The notes beneath the pieces were generated by a model. It was given only the letters and a program-made list of their open reading frames with translations, ran no database searches and was not told the origin of the DNA. A stretch of DNA of 64,000 nt, taken from Ceratopteris richardii. Its lineage: Eukaryota > Streptophyta > Polypodiopsida > Polypodiales > Pteridaceae. The stretch's first letter is position 1; the number at the start of each line of letters is the position of its first letter. This document shows positions 11,850 to 21,989 of this stretch, piece after piece. Made by a program: the position numbers and the translations under genes. Location of the stretch: positions 144,459,407-144,523,406 of the forward strand of contig CM035408.1 in the NCBI GenBank assembly GCA_020310875.1. Direction: 5' to 3'.

Positions 11850-14580
11850 TTTGGTATGAGAGATTTAGGGTTTTGATATCAGAGTTCATTTAGGCTCTCA
11901 GGTTTCCAGGTTTCCTAGACTTCCAGGTTTATAACATATGATTTAAGGGCATCTTCTAACATTTGAAATTTGACATACACACTTAATCTAGATGAGTAGA
12001 GATTTGAGAATTAGACAATTCTGTTACATGTTTATTCATCAGTGTGGAGTATGAAGTTGATGATCTGTTAGCAACCAAATACTTCTGTAAAGTATGTACA
12101 AAAGTATTGTTTGAAGAATTCAGACTTGATGAAGAGAAGGCTACTTCAAATTCAAGGAAGAACAATGTTTTAGATCAACATTAAATCACAGGTATCAGTT
12201 TCTACTATCAGATTATCATTTGCAAGTCATATTTTAGAAGAGCAGTTATGAAGAGATTTGAAAGATTCAAGGAGTGCTTTTATACACTTTCAGTATTTGA
12301 AAGATAAAGGAAACATCAAAACAGGTATCTAGAGGTTTTTCTAGAGAGTTTTGAGAGATCTCTTTCATGACAAGAAAGCTCATCTAAGAAGACAAATGAG
12401 GAAAGCATCAGTTTTGTTTTCAGCCGATCTTGTTGGTTGGAAATTTTTGCTCACATTTGATATCTAGAGAGGTAACTCTAGAATGGTAATTCATCATTCA
12501 GACAAAAGGTTGGTCAATTCAATCACATCAGTCATTTAAAGCAAAATTTTGATTCAAGGATATGAGGAGATGGTAAAACATGATTCTATGTTCACTTCCA
12601 TTTGTATACCATGTTTGTTTTGTCTCTTACTCTTAGCACTAGAGGAAGAGAAAAGTTCATTTGAAGAAGTCAAGAGTACTTGCTACTTCAAGATGAAGAG
12701 AACAAAAGGTATGGAAGAGAAGTTTGAAGATGTTGACATCATCAGGTGGAAGAAAGATGCAAAAGAAGAAAGTCCAATATTTCCAAAAGAAAAGGAAGAC
12801 TTCCTTTTCTCATATATTTTCCATATACTTTTCCTATTTTATCCTCTACATCCAAAGACAAGTCTATGAGAACATCTTGTGAAAAAGATAGTTTAAAGAA
12901 GAAGTAGTTTCTTGTTTTACATTATACTTGGTCATGATTTAGTAGATTTGACAAAGAATTGCATTGAGAGAAAGAAAAGTAGCTCATTTTGAAGACAACT
13001 TGTATATTTTGACTCATATGTATGAGTTATATATAAGTTGAAGATTTTGAGCAGGCAGCTATATGTTCCCTCAAAGAATTCTTGGAGTGTCAATTCAGAG
13101 CTACTTGTTTGATATACCAGTCAGTTGAAGAATCTACTTTCTATGATTGTATTGATTTTTGGATACATGCTTGTATTCAAAAAGGTGTTCCATAAGATCC
13201 TAACACTTGATTGACAAGTGGAGTTAGCGAAAAGAAATTCAAGCAGATATTTTCACATTTCACCAGGGTAGAATATGAAAAGATGAAGTATCAACTTGCA
13301 GCTTTTGGAATTCTCAAGGTGAGAGTTTTGTCCACTGGTGTTTCAAGTAGGAGTTGCAGATTCTTGGGAGGGATTTGTTTGAAGAAATTTTTTACAACTT
13401 TACATGAGAAGCATGGACACTTAGAGACATTCAGGTAGCAAATCAAACATTTAGTCATGAAGGTTTGATAAGAGCAGATTCTACACAGGTATTTTGTTGG
13501 AGAGATCTTGAATGATCTTGAATGATCATTAAGATCTTGAGTATTTATGAGTCAGTTGTGTATCCTTCGTTTGAAAAGTTCTTAACATTGGAAAAAGTAA
13601 GTCAAAGATTCAAATTCTATCAGATTAGTGTTGTAGAGGAATATAAAAAGATATTTGTTATGTTGCAGAAGATTATGGATCCTAAAATGCTTTCAGTAAG
13701 GTTTTTTGTTATCATGTAATAGATCAGCTAACCTTATTCTTTAATATGGATAGTTGAGGAAGAAACAGTGGAAGCTATTGGCAACTGCTCAGTGCTAATA
13801 AAAAGGGTTCAGAGATTTTGTTTCAGATACAGGTATTGATCACTGAAGATCAGATTTATTGAAAGAAGGAAGACATTCCAGATTTCATAAAGTCTGATAT
13901 ATTTGAAGAATTCTGGATACTAGTGTTAAATCATCCAGGGGGTGATGAAACATGAAGACTTATTTTCAGCCATATGTGAAAGAATGCAAAGTCATACCTA
14001 CAAATATTCCTATTTCACGTATTCCTATATTTCCTTTGTCAGTTTCTCTTTATGTTCCAGCTTTGAAAGAAGAAGGAAGAAGGAGAATGTGTGGAGAAAG
14101 TTGCTCTTAGGATGTTCCTGTTCGGGAGAAGGTTCCAGAATTCTCTTGAAGAGAAATTTGATATTTCAAAGAGGTATGTTTGAGAGGTGCACACATATAT
14201 GTTTATACCAGATTTTGAAGGAAAGAGGTATGAAGGATTTACGGATGAAGACATGATGACATCATAGATATGATATTTTGATGAGACTCATGAGTTGAGT
14301 TGAGTTGAGTTGAGTTGACTTGAAGTACAGTTAGAGGTGAAGCAGCTAGTGTTCATAATACACTAAGTTGTGAGGTTGTCAATCACAGATTCCAGGATTT
14401 AGTTCCTGATTTTGTTTAGTGTATTTACATGAAACAACAGAAGTACGTTGAGAAAGCTTTCGTAAGGTAAATGCAAAATTTGTGGATCCTAGTGGTAAAG
14501 TTTGAAGGTTATGAAGTTTGCAGATGAATGAAGTTACATGTTCAGTTCAGTTTGTACCAATATGACATTGCAGGGGGGAT
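11850..14580 (+). other. Internal region of E: no recognisable coding domain
   Basis: AT-rich, with only short open frames (longest 106 codons at 12549-12869, Glu/Lys-rich, no family recognised). Near 14430-14470 the phrase ACAACAGAAGTACGTTGAGAA matches the reverse-transcriptase part of copia C (38750-38770). The last 40 bases (CTTGTACCAATATGACATTG near 14550-14570) match the end of C's internal region (39526-39545). The polypurine tract is AGGGGGGAT, 14572-14580. Confidence 0.75.
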
Positions 14581-14845
14581 TGTTGGAAAACAACGATCCA
14601 GTGTTCTATTGGTTAAAATTGTCTAGAGTGTACAGGTTGTGTAGTTTTCTGTATAGTTCCTTCTACATCAAAAGTGCATTGGTGCGTTGGCTGGAGTAAA
14701 TCACTCTCAAAGAAACCACCAGGGATCGATTCCCATCAGTGGCAGTGCGAAACAATTTTTGTCACGCTTTTTGTGATAAAGCAAAATGAGAGCTACCGCG
14801 TGAGTTTTCCGTTTTTTATGTCAATACAGATCGTGATATTTTCTT

Positions 14846-15660
14846 ACATCAATACAGATCCTGGCAGCTTTACAAGTTCTTTCAGCAAGTCCTTGGATAT
14901 TTGACTCAGGTGCTACAAAGCATATGACAAGTTAGAGAGATGTGTTTTCTTTTCTTTCCTATTCTTCAGGTAGAAGAGTTACTATTGCAGATGGCAATGA
15001 TTTGGATGTTGTGGGAATAGGTACAGTAACCCTAAAGTCAAGAGAAGGTGGTAATTTTCAGATTTTAGATGTCCTTTATGTACCTGAAATGAAGAAGAAT
15101 CTGCTATCTATATCTGCATTTTTATGTGATCTTTTTAAATTTGTATTTGAGAGAGATCTTTGTAAGATCTTATCACACAAAGATGTGGTTGATTTACAAT
15201 TTTGTTACACTATTTTGTGAGAATAAGGTTAGCTTCGTGGCTCATTCACTTCACACACACTTAGATTATTTCAACATAATCCAAATTTTGTATCATCATC
15301 TTCTTGGATATTCTTCCATTAGTGAGTGCACCACTTTATATGGTTGAGTAGTACTCCCATGTTGTAATTTGGACATCTATTTTTTAGTGAGGAAGCATCC
15401 AGCTTACATTCCCTATCCTTGTCTCAAGATCTGTATCTTTCTCTATCTCACATATCATCTTGTCAATTAAGTTGTGTATGCTCAAAAGGTTTTAGTTTGG
15501 AACGATCCTAGGGCCCCAAATTCTTTACAAGTTCTTGTAAAACGAGAGCTACATATCATCAGCGGCAGCACAAAACAATTTCTATCATGCTTTTTGTGAT
15601 ACAACAAAACAAGAGCTACCGCATGAGTTTTTCGTTTTTTTTTTTACATCAATACAGATC
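14846..15660 (+). repeat. Mosaic of copia C pieces inside the E 3' LTR
   Basis: Bounded by the 15-bp direct repeat ACATCAATACAGATC (14846-14860 and 15646-15660, exactly 800 bp apart). Inside: a protease-region piece of copia C (about 14865-15185, matching 36220-36540), then the R-U5 part of a C LTR (about 15186-15523, matching 34800-35137), then a second, divergent copy of a piece of E's own U3 (about 15540-15645). The 13-mer TTTACAAGTTCTT lies at the start of the protease piece (14869-14881) and at the end of the LTR piece (15524-15536). The order suggests template switching during reverse transcription. Confidence 0.75.
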
Positions 15661-15846
15661 GTGATATTTTTTCCCAAAGTGTATATGGACGGCGAACGCA
15701 AGCTACGATCTTTCTTTATTCAAGAGTTTTTGGTGTGCTTTTGGAGGGATCATCAACTACTATATAAGAAGGGCATTAGCTCATTGTTGAGGCATCCTTC
15801 ACCTAGTTCAACACGAAGCTTTGGAGCTTTGGTACCTCAATAGAGG

Positions 15847-16305
15847 TTGTGCTTCTTAGCACATGGGGCAGCCATGGTGCTATCTTGGAGCATGTTGAGG
15901 AGCAGCTATGGAGTTCTGCTTGGAGAAGAAGAGTGTGCTTACACTCTGGCTTATAAAGAGGATTTACCTCGCAACAGCTTGGTGGTGTGGATCATCCATT
16001 CACATGATATATTTGAAGATTCTCTTCTACATGAAGATTTTGTTGTACTTCAAAGACATTGGATGGAGCTTAACATAAGATTTGCATCTTATGTTAAGAA
16101 TGCAGGTACATATTCTCTTTATGCACACAGGTACTACTTGGAGTTTATGGAGGCAGTGGCATCCATATCAAGAGGACTCCTATTCGGCATATCTAAAGGA
16201 GAATTAGTACATGCATGCTACATGCATTCAAATGAGGTGTTAGAGAAGGTGTGTTCACATGAGTATGAGGATTTCTGGCAGCAACCACTTAGCATGCTAT
16301 GCTAA
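15847..16305 (+). other. Open frame inside the E 3' LTR, unknown product
   Basis: 152 codons starting MCFLAHGAAMVLSWSML and ending QQPLSMLC. It pairs with the frame at 10903-11330. Segments LVVWIIHSHD, LQRHWMELNI and YAHRYYLEFME are shared. No signal peptide or known domain. Function unknown. Confidence 0.45.
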
Positions 16306-16805
16306 TTCTGTAAGTATGTGATCTTTCACACACACATCTGATTTAGGGTCTTCCATAGCCTAAAATCAGATTAGGGTTTACTGATTATTAGTTTCCAACT
16401 GATCTTTCCTCTTATTGTCACTCATATACACTCTTCTACAACCTATCAGGTCATACATCTCATACATATTCAGCTTTTGTTCCTACATCTGAATATTCTT
16501 TTAAATTCTGTACATTCACTCATCCATCTATTTCTATTTACATAGAGTGGTTGAGAGTTTTGCTCCCATATTGTAACTTGACATTTGTATATATGATAAT
16601 GTGAGTAAGCAGTGGCTTACGTAACACTTTACAAATATTGTCTAATCTTTCTCTATCTTTGTCTCATCATTTGTATGATTAAGTGTGGTATGTTCATATT
16701 TTGTCAATATTGGAAGATTGTTGGAATCTGTGTTGTTGATCATGGATCTATGGAACTATGGACCTGTGGTATTAGTTATGGGCCTACTAAATTTCCAACA
16801 TATTT

Positions 16806-17450
16806 TTACCAAAGTCACAGATAGCAAAGGTATGTTCAAACTCTAGACCAGAGGTGGTTAGAGTTATCCCTTCTAGCAATCGTAGAGGTCTTTCAATATG
16901 GCCATCAACCATTTTAAGCTTCACTCTAGTTGTTCTTAATGGAGGTTTGTCCTATTGCTTCCACAAGGAGGTGGTCGCAATCACAATGCCACCACCTGAA
17001 TCTAAGATTGCTTTGGTTGTGTAACCTTGTTAGGTGTTTGGAAGATAAGTATTACCTTCTTCACCTTCACTCATGTATCCTATTTTGTCTAAAGGTATCT
17101 CTGGTACTTTTAGCTTAGAGCCTACTTTTTGCATATTGGAATGAAGTTCTAGAACTTGATTTGCCACATGTTTCCATAACTCAGGTTTTACTTTGAGGAG
17201 CTCTTCAAAAGTGAGATGAAAATGAACCTTAGTGTTCTTCACGACTTCAGTGTTTCTTGGAACCAATGAGTCTTCATTTCTCACCAATATTGTGGGAGCT
17301 TTGATATGAAGGGATTCAGATTCCCATGGGCCGGTGAATTGTGGCAACTCTTGTAAAGAATTAAATTCAAAATCTAACCTTTCGTCCTCTTGTTGCTCTA
17401 TTTGGTCTCCATAAATAGATGGAATGTCTTGGGGAAATTGATTTTGGTCC
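16806..17450 (-). pseudogene. gypsy D protease/linker region (fossil)
   Basis: The minus-strand frames hold segments such as FEELLKVKPELWKHVANQVLELHSN-type text (compare H VEELLRLKPQLWKQMTNQ at 46439) and IPLDKIGYMSEGEEGNTYLP (H: VPVDKVGEFSEGDEGNTCLP). This region lies between gag and RT in H. Broken. Confidence 0.8.
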
Positions 17451-20353
17451 ATTAAATCTCTAAATCTACTCTAGGGAAGCTCTTGTCTAGGTTTGTAGTC
17501 GTTGGCCCTTCTTGAAGTCGAGCCTGGTAGGCCTTGAACATCATGTCCAAGCCTTCCGAGGTTGGATCTGCAAGAATAGACCCTAGTTGTGGTTTATTTA
17601 CAATGAGTGGTGGGGTGGGACGAGGTGGAGTGGATGGAGCTTCAACATGCGAGGGATTTTGAGAGGCAACATCATCCTTTTTTTTTTGCATCTTTCAGGC
17701 GTTCTTCTAATTCTGACAACTTTTTATTCCACTTATGAATGGTTCTCTCCCTAGTATCCTTCCATGTTCTTGTTTCCCTCTTGCTAGGCTCTCTTGACTC
17801 ACTTGACTCTGATTGTTCAGCTAGTTTATCCTGATTTGAGGCTTGTGCCCTAGTAATTGCACGTATAGAAGCCATGTTCATGCTTCTTGAACTTGAATCC
17901 ACCACTAAGCCTACCACATTAATGGGTGTAACCTTAGGTGCACTAGAGGGGTTTCTTGGAAAATCTCTAGGGAGATGGTCTTTGCCGCACTCAAGGCAAA
18001 GGCCTTGTATTGTGATGTTTTGTCCTTGTCCTGTAGTTGGTGGGTGGGGACATTCATGAATGAAATGGCTGCCCTGACATCTAAAACATGGTTCTCTAGG
18101 GGCTTGTGGTCTCATTTGTCTCAATTGGGGCATAGGGTTAGGATTTTTATACATGACATTGGAGTATTTGGGCTCCCAATTTTGTTCCATAGGTGGTGCC
18201 TCATATTGATATGGATAAGTCTCACTATGCTCAGGTGGCTCTGTGTAATAAGCTTGTGGACTATCTTCATAGGAGTAGTCAGAACTTTGAGCATGAGGGT
18301 CATTTTTTGAGACCAAAGGGATTATTGGCACCAATGCTCTATTAGGGTTCTCCTCTGCCATTGTATACTTAACTAGAATTATATTAGCAAGAGGTGGCGG
18401 TTGGTTTCCTAGGACCGGTTATGGCCTATATGGTGCCTGATATTGCTCTTGGTATTGAGGTTGATATTGCTGTTGTGGCCTATAATATGGCTCATGGCAT
18501 TGGTTCTAATACCTACCTTGTTGGTAAGGTTGTTGATAACTTTGCCTAATAGCTTACCTATTGTAGGGACAATCTTGAGCCGTATGGTTCATTTGTTTTC
18601 TCTCAATAGTCCAATATGGAGCATTCATTTCTCTCATGTTCTGGTTTTGCATTGGGCATACATTAGCCATGTGGTCTCCTCCATAGTTGTAACATCGCTT
18701 TAATGAGGTGACCCTTATTGTTTGTTTATTTTGAACTCCTAGCTTCTTGGCAACCTGATCAGCTATCTCATCTATCTCAATGGAGGTTTCGGAACTATGA
18801 CTGGTAGAACTGTCTGAATCCTTGTAGAGTTTGGACAATTCTAACTCCTCACCCAAATTGTCTTCTATGTCTATGCACATGCGCACACACTCTTCTATGG
18901 ATCTAGGCTTTTAAGTACACATGTGATCTTAACTTTGTGCTTAGTTAGCTATCTAAAAACAAAGCCACTTGTTGGCCAGTGTGGGTAACTCGCGAATAGG
19001 GCATCTTTTTAAGTATTATCTGAACCGTCTTCCTGCAAGTTGCACTGTTTCTTGGGGTGTCTGCTTGAAGCTATGGATCAAGGATGATGTGTTATGCCTG
19101 ATACCACTCTTGGAAAATTCTACAATGAATTCGTCTAGCGATTGACCTATAGCTCGATAGTTACCACTATTCAGGGGTTGAAACCAAGCTAAGGCATTAC
19201 TCTCAGGAGTCAAAACAAATGCCTTGAATTGGGTGAACAAATCCTCAACTTGTTCAGCTCTTAGCACTTGTTTGAACTCGGCCACATGATCATAAGGATC
19301 TCTTGTCCTGTCAAAGTAGTTTTTCATTGCCTTGGCCACTTGGGAGGGTCTAGGGTTCTTGGGTACTCTCGGGTTCTAGGCAATGGAAAATCATGTTCAT
19401 CTCTTTGATGCCTATGTGCTTGATGTCTCTCTCTTTCATGTCTTTCAACTTCAAGTATTGATCTGTCCCTACCCACATTATGTGTAGAGCTTACCTCAGG
19501 TCTCTCTAGATCTTTCCCTGTGGGTTTCATGAGCCTCGGATGATCCTACTCCTTGGAGGTTATGGGAAACATTGGATCTTGGTGGAGAAAAAATCAATTC
19601 TCCTTGCCAAGTGTATGCATGCTTTCCATGCTCTGATACCAAGAACATTTGCTCCGATGTGTTATCTAGGTAGACAACTTTGCCTGGTACCTTTGGATCC
19701 TTGAACGCATAGATGGTGACTATTGGGCTAGGTTGATCTGGCTTGAATCTCCAAAAGGCTTCCTCTATTTCTCTATTCAAGAATAGATCTATGCTTTTGT
19801 TGTCTTGAGGGATCCAATCTGGAGTGATCACTCTGGTCAAAACTGACTTACCTCTAGGAGTCTTGGGTTCTCTTCCTACATCTCCTTGCTCTAGGTCTCC
19901 TATCTCATTCTCAGGAATGATGTTTCCAAACTCATCTATCCTATCTCGAAAGCTGGTAACCATATACATGGTTCCTTCCTTATCAATGTATGAACCTTCT
20001 TCGAATTTAACCACTAGGTGTTCAAGCCCGAAGGGTTGATCACGATTTTTCAGTTAGACTACTGATTGCCTGAGGCCATCCTCATAGATGCGAGCACCTA
20101 ATCAGATGGTCCTTATATACATCAATTGGGTCTTATAGGGACCTTCTAGTGTCTATAAATAGGCAGTGCTTGAGCTACTTGTAGGTCTCCCCATGTTGAA
20201 AGACATTTCTGAATCACTTGTGTCCGAACTTAGTACGTATGAATAACCACTTAGTTGTTGTGCCCAAGACTTAGCTGTACGGTTGACACTACCCTTAGAA
20301 GATCTAATGCTTTGTCTATCCTTGCTTAGGTGTCTACCAGATCTCGAGTTCAT
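17451..20353 (-). pseudogene. gypsy D gag region (fossil)
   Basis: Starts MNSRSGRHLSKDRQS near 20353 (H: MNLRSGRVLSSRRS). A capsid-like part is at 19340-18900 (DPYDHVAEFKQVLRAEQVEDLF, ALAWFQPL, RGIRHN, SLIHSFKQ). Knuckles follow: CYNYGGDHMANVC (about 18660-18700) and CFRCQGSHFIHEC (about 18050-18090), the latter with the CX2CX3HX4C spacing typical of Athila/Tat elements, then CLECGKDHLPRDF. A Pro/Gln/Tyr-rich stretch separates the knuckles. Broken, several breaks. Confidence 0.85.
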
Positions 20354-21725
20354 AAGCTTTGTCTTCTAGTCCCAAAATTCCCCTTTGTATTGCTTAAAAT
20401 ACTTTGGCGTCCCCTTGGCTTCCCAATCCCACCTGAAGGTCAACTTCAAATTACTCGATTTGAAAATCAATGTATTATTCTTAGGAAAAACACTCTAGAG
20501 ATTTCCAACACACTCTAGAGGTCAAAAAATGGATTTTGGATGAAAAACATATGTCAAATCAGGCTCTTAGGGATCAAAATAGAGAAACAGGATGCTTCAG
20601 AGAATCGTGATTTTTTGGGAGTCAAAGGGCAAGAAAGTCGCCATCTTGTGAAAGCCAACAACCCAAAGAGTCGCGATTCTTTGCCAAGTAAGTATCGAGA
20701 AAGTCATGAATTCTTACTCTTTTTTCCCTTTAAAAAGTCGCTAATATCTCAATTGTAAATTGCAAAAAGTCGTGAATGTCTCAAATGTAAATTGCAAAAA
20801 GTTGCAAATCTCTCAAATGTAAATTGCAAAAAGTCATGAATCTCTCAAATTGGCATTCCAAAGATTCGCAATTTTATCAAGAATTGGGGCCCAAAAATTT
20901 GAGATTTTCTCACTCTAGATTCTACAAAGTCCTGATTTCTTCAAAACTTGTCTTACCCAAAAAGTCACAATTTCTTCAAAAGCTTGATTGCAAAAATTCA
21001 TGGATTTTTCAAACAAAAAAAAAGTGAAAAGTCGCAATTTTTTCAGAAATTAGGGTGGAAAAATTTATCATTTCCTGAAAAACTTGATAGCCAGAGAATC
21101 ATGATTTTCTGAAAAATTTACCAAAAACTCACGATTTTCTCAAATATTAGATGGCAAAAAAGTTGCGATTTTCTAAAAAACTTGAATGCAAAAATTTGCG
21201 ATAAGAATGGCCTTACAAAAAGTCACAATTTTTTTCAAAACTTGAGTGCCAAAGAATCGCAATTTTCTCACAGTTTGAAAACAAAAAATTTGTGATTTCT
21301 TGAGAGTCCAAGCCAAAAATTCACGATTTCTTGAGATTCAAAGAGCCAAAAAGTTACAAATTTTTCACTTAGCAAACCAAGAAATCGTGATTTTTTCACA
21401 ATCAGGAGTTCCAAAGAATCGTGATTTTCTCCAATTGAAAAAAACCAAGGAATCGCGATTTTCTCAAACTTGCCTAACCAAAGAGTTGTGGTTTCCTTGA
21501 GAACCCAAAGCCAAAAATTCATGATTTTTTGAGTGATTGTAGGCAAGAAACCAAAGATTTGTGAAATTCAATTTTGTTTGAAGTTTTCAAAAAGTCACGA
21601 GCGATTTTCTCCAAAAATTCACGAACTTTTGAGAATTTTGGCAAGAACTCTAAAATGAAGTATTGAGGCATGTGCTTCGTGTAGAGGCTTATGGAAAGCA
21701 CAGAAACTCACACATACAAACACTT
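20354..21725 (-). repeat. Leader of gypsy D: long array of degenerate TCGCGATTTTCTC repeats
   Basis: From about 20600 to 21640 the plus strand repeats a phrase like AAAAAGTCGCGATTTTCTC at intervals of about 25-40 bases, in some 30 or more degenerate copies (for example 20666-20680, 21417-21431, 21450-21465). No protein domain. It sits between the primer site and gag, as does a different repeat array in H (41815-42800). Copia G is inserted at 21725. Confidence 0.8.
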
Positions 21726-21967
21726 TGTTGGAGTTACATGTCTGCGGAAGCACGTGAACAACACAAGGAAGAAGAAGAAGCTTGGAGCACAAACACACAA
21801 TACTGAATGTATTACTAGAGAATGTACAAAGATAAGTAGCCCATTAGGGCAATAGGCGTATATACAAGCGGGGGGGAAAAAACCTCCTAAAGAGGGAAAA
21901 AAGTGCCCCGACGGTCCTAGTGTGTTCACACACATCACTACCAGAATATATCAACAAATCCCCCCTG
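21726..21967 (-). repeat. 3' LTR of copia G and its polypurine tract
   Basis: LTR 21726-21956. The run of C at 21959-21965 on the plus strand is the polypurine tract of the minus strand, the same AGGGGGGATT as in F. Confidence 0.9.
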
Positions 21968-21989
21968 GGAGTGATGCGGTGAACAAGGA

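Larger units (their letters stand above)
7014..16800 (+). mobile_element. Non-coding LTR element E (LARD-like), hosting copia F
   Basis: Starts TGTTGGAAAACAAAG and ends TTTCCAACA. It is flanked by the perfect 5-bp target duplication TATTT (7009-7013 and 16801-16805) inside gypsy D. Parts: 5' LTR (about 1381 bp once the F insertion is set aside), a weak primer site, 2.7 kb of AT-rich internal DNA without recognisable gag or pol, polypurine tract, and a 3' LTR enlarged by an 0.8 kb mosaic insertion. The internal end before the 3' LTR matches copia C, and the LTR has a related layout, so E is best seen as a passenger mobilised by C-like elements. LTRs differ by about 5.5% in the part I counted, making it older than F. 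Confidence 0.85.
14581..16800 (+). repeat. 3' LTR of element E, enlarged by an inserted mosaic
   Basis: Starts TGTTGGAAAACAACG and ends TTTCCAACA, directly before the second TATTT. It is about 840 bp longer than the 5' LTR because of the mosaic at 14846-15660. A box at 14688-14699 and B box GGGATCGATTCCCA at 14722-14735 match the 5' LTR. TATA element CTATATAAGAA near 15762. Confidence 0.88.

Noticed and set aside
12549-12869. A small protein-coding gene in the E internal region
   Set aside because: Low-complexity Glu/Lys-rich frame without domain or homologue in the window.
17030-20353. A run of minus-strand frames that could be taken for host genes with zinc knuckles
   Set aside because: Motif order matches gag and protease of gypsy H throughout.
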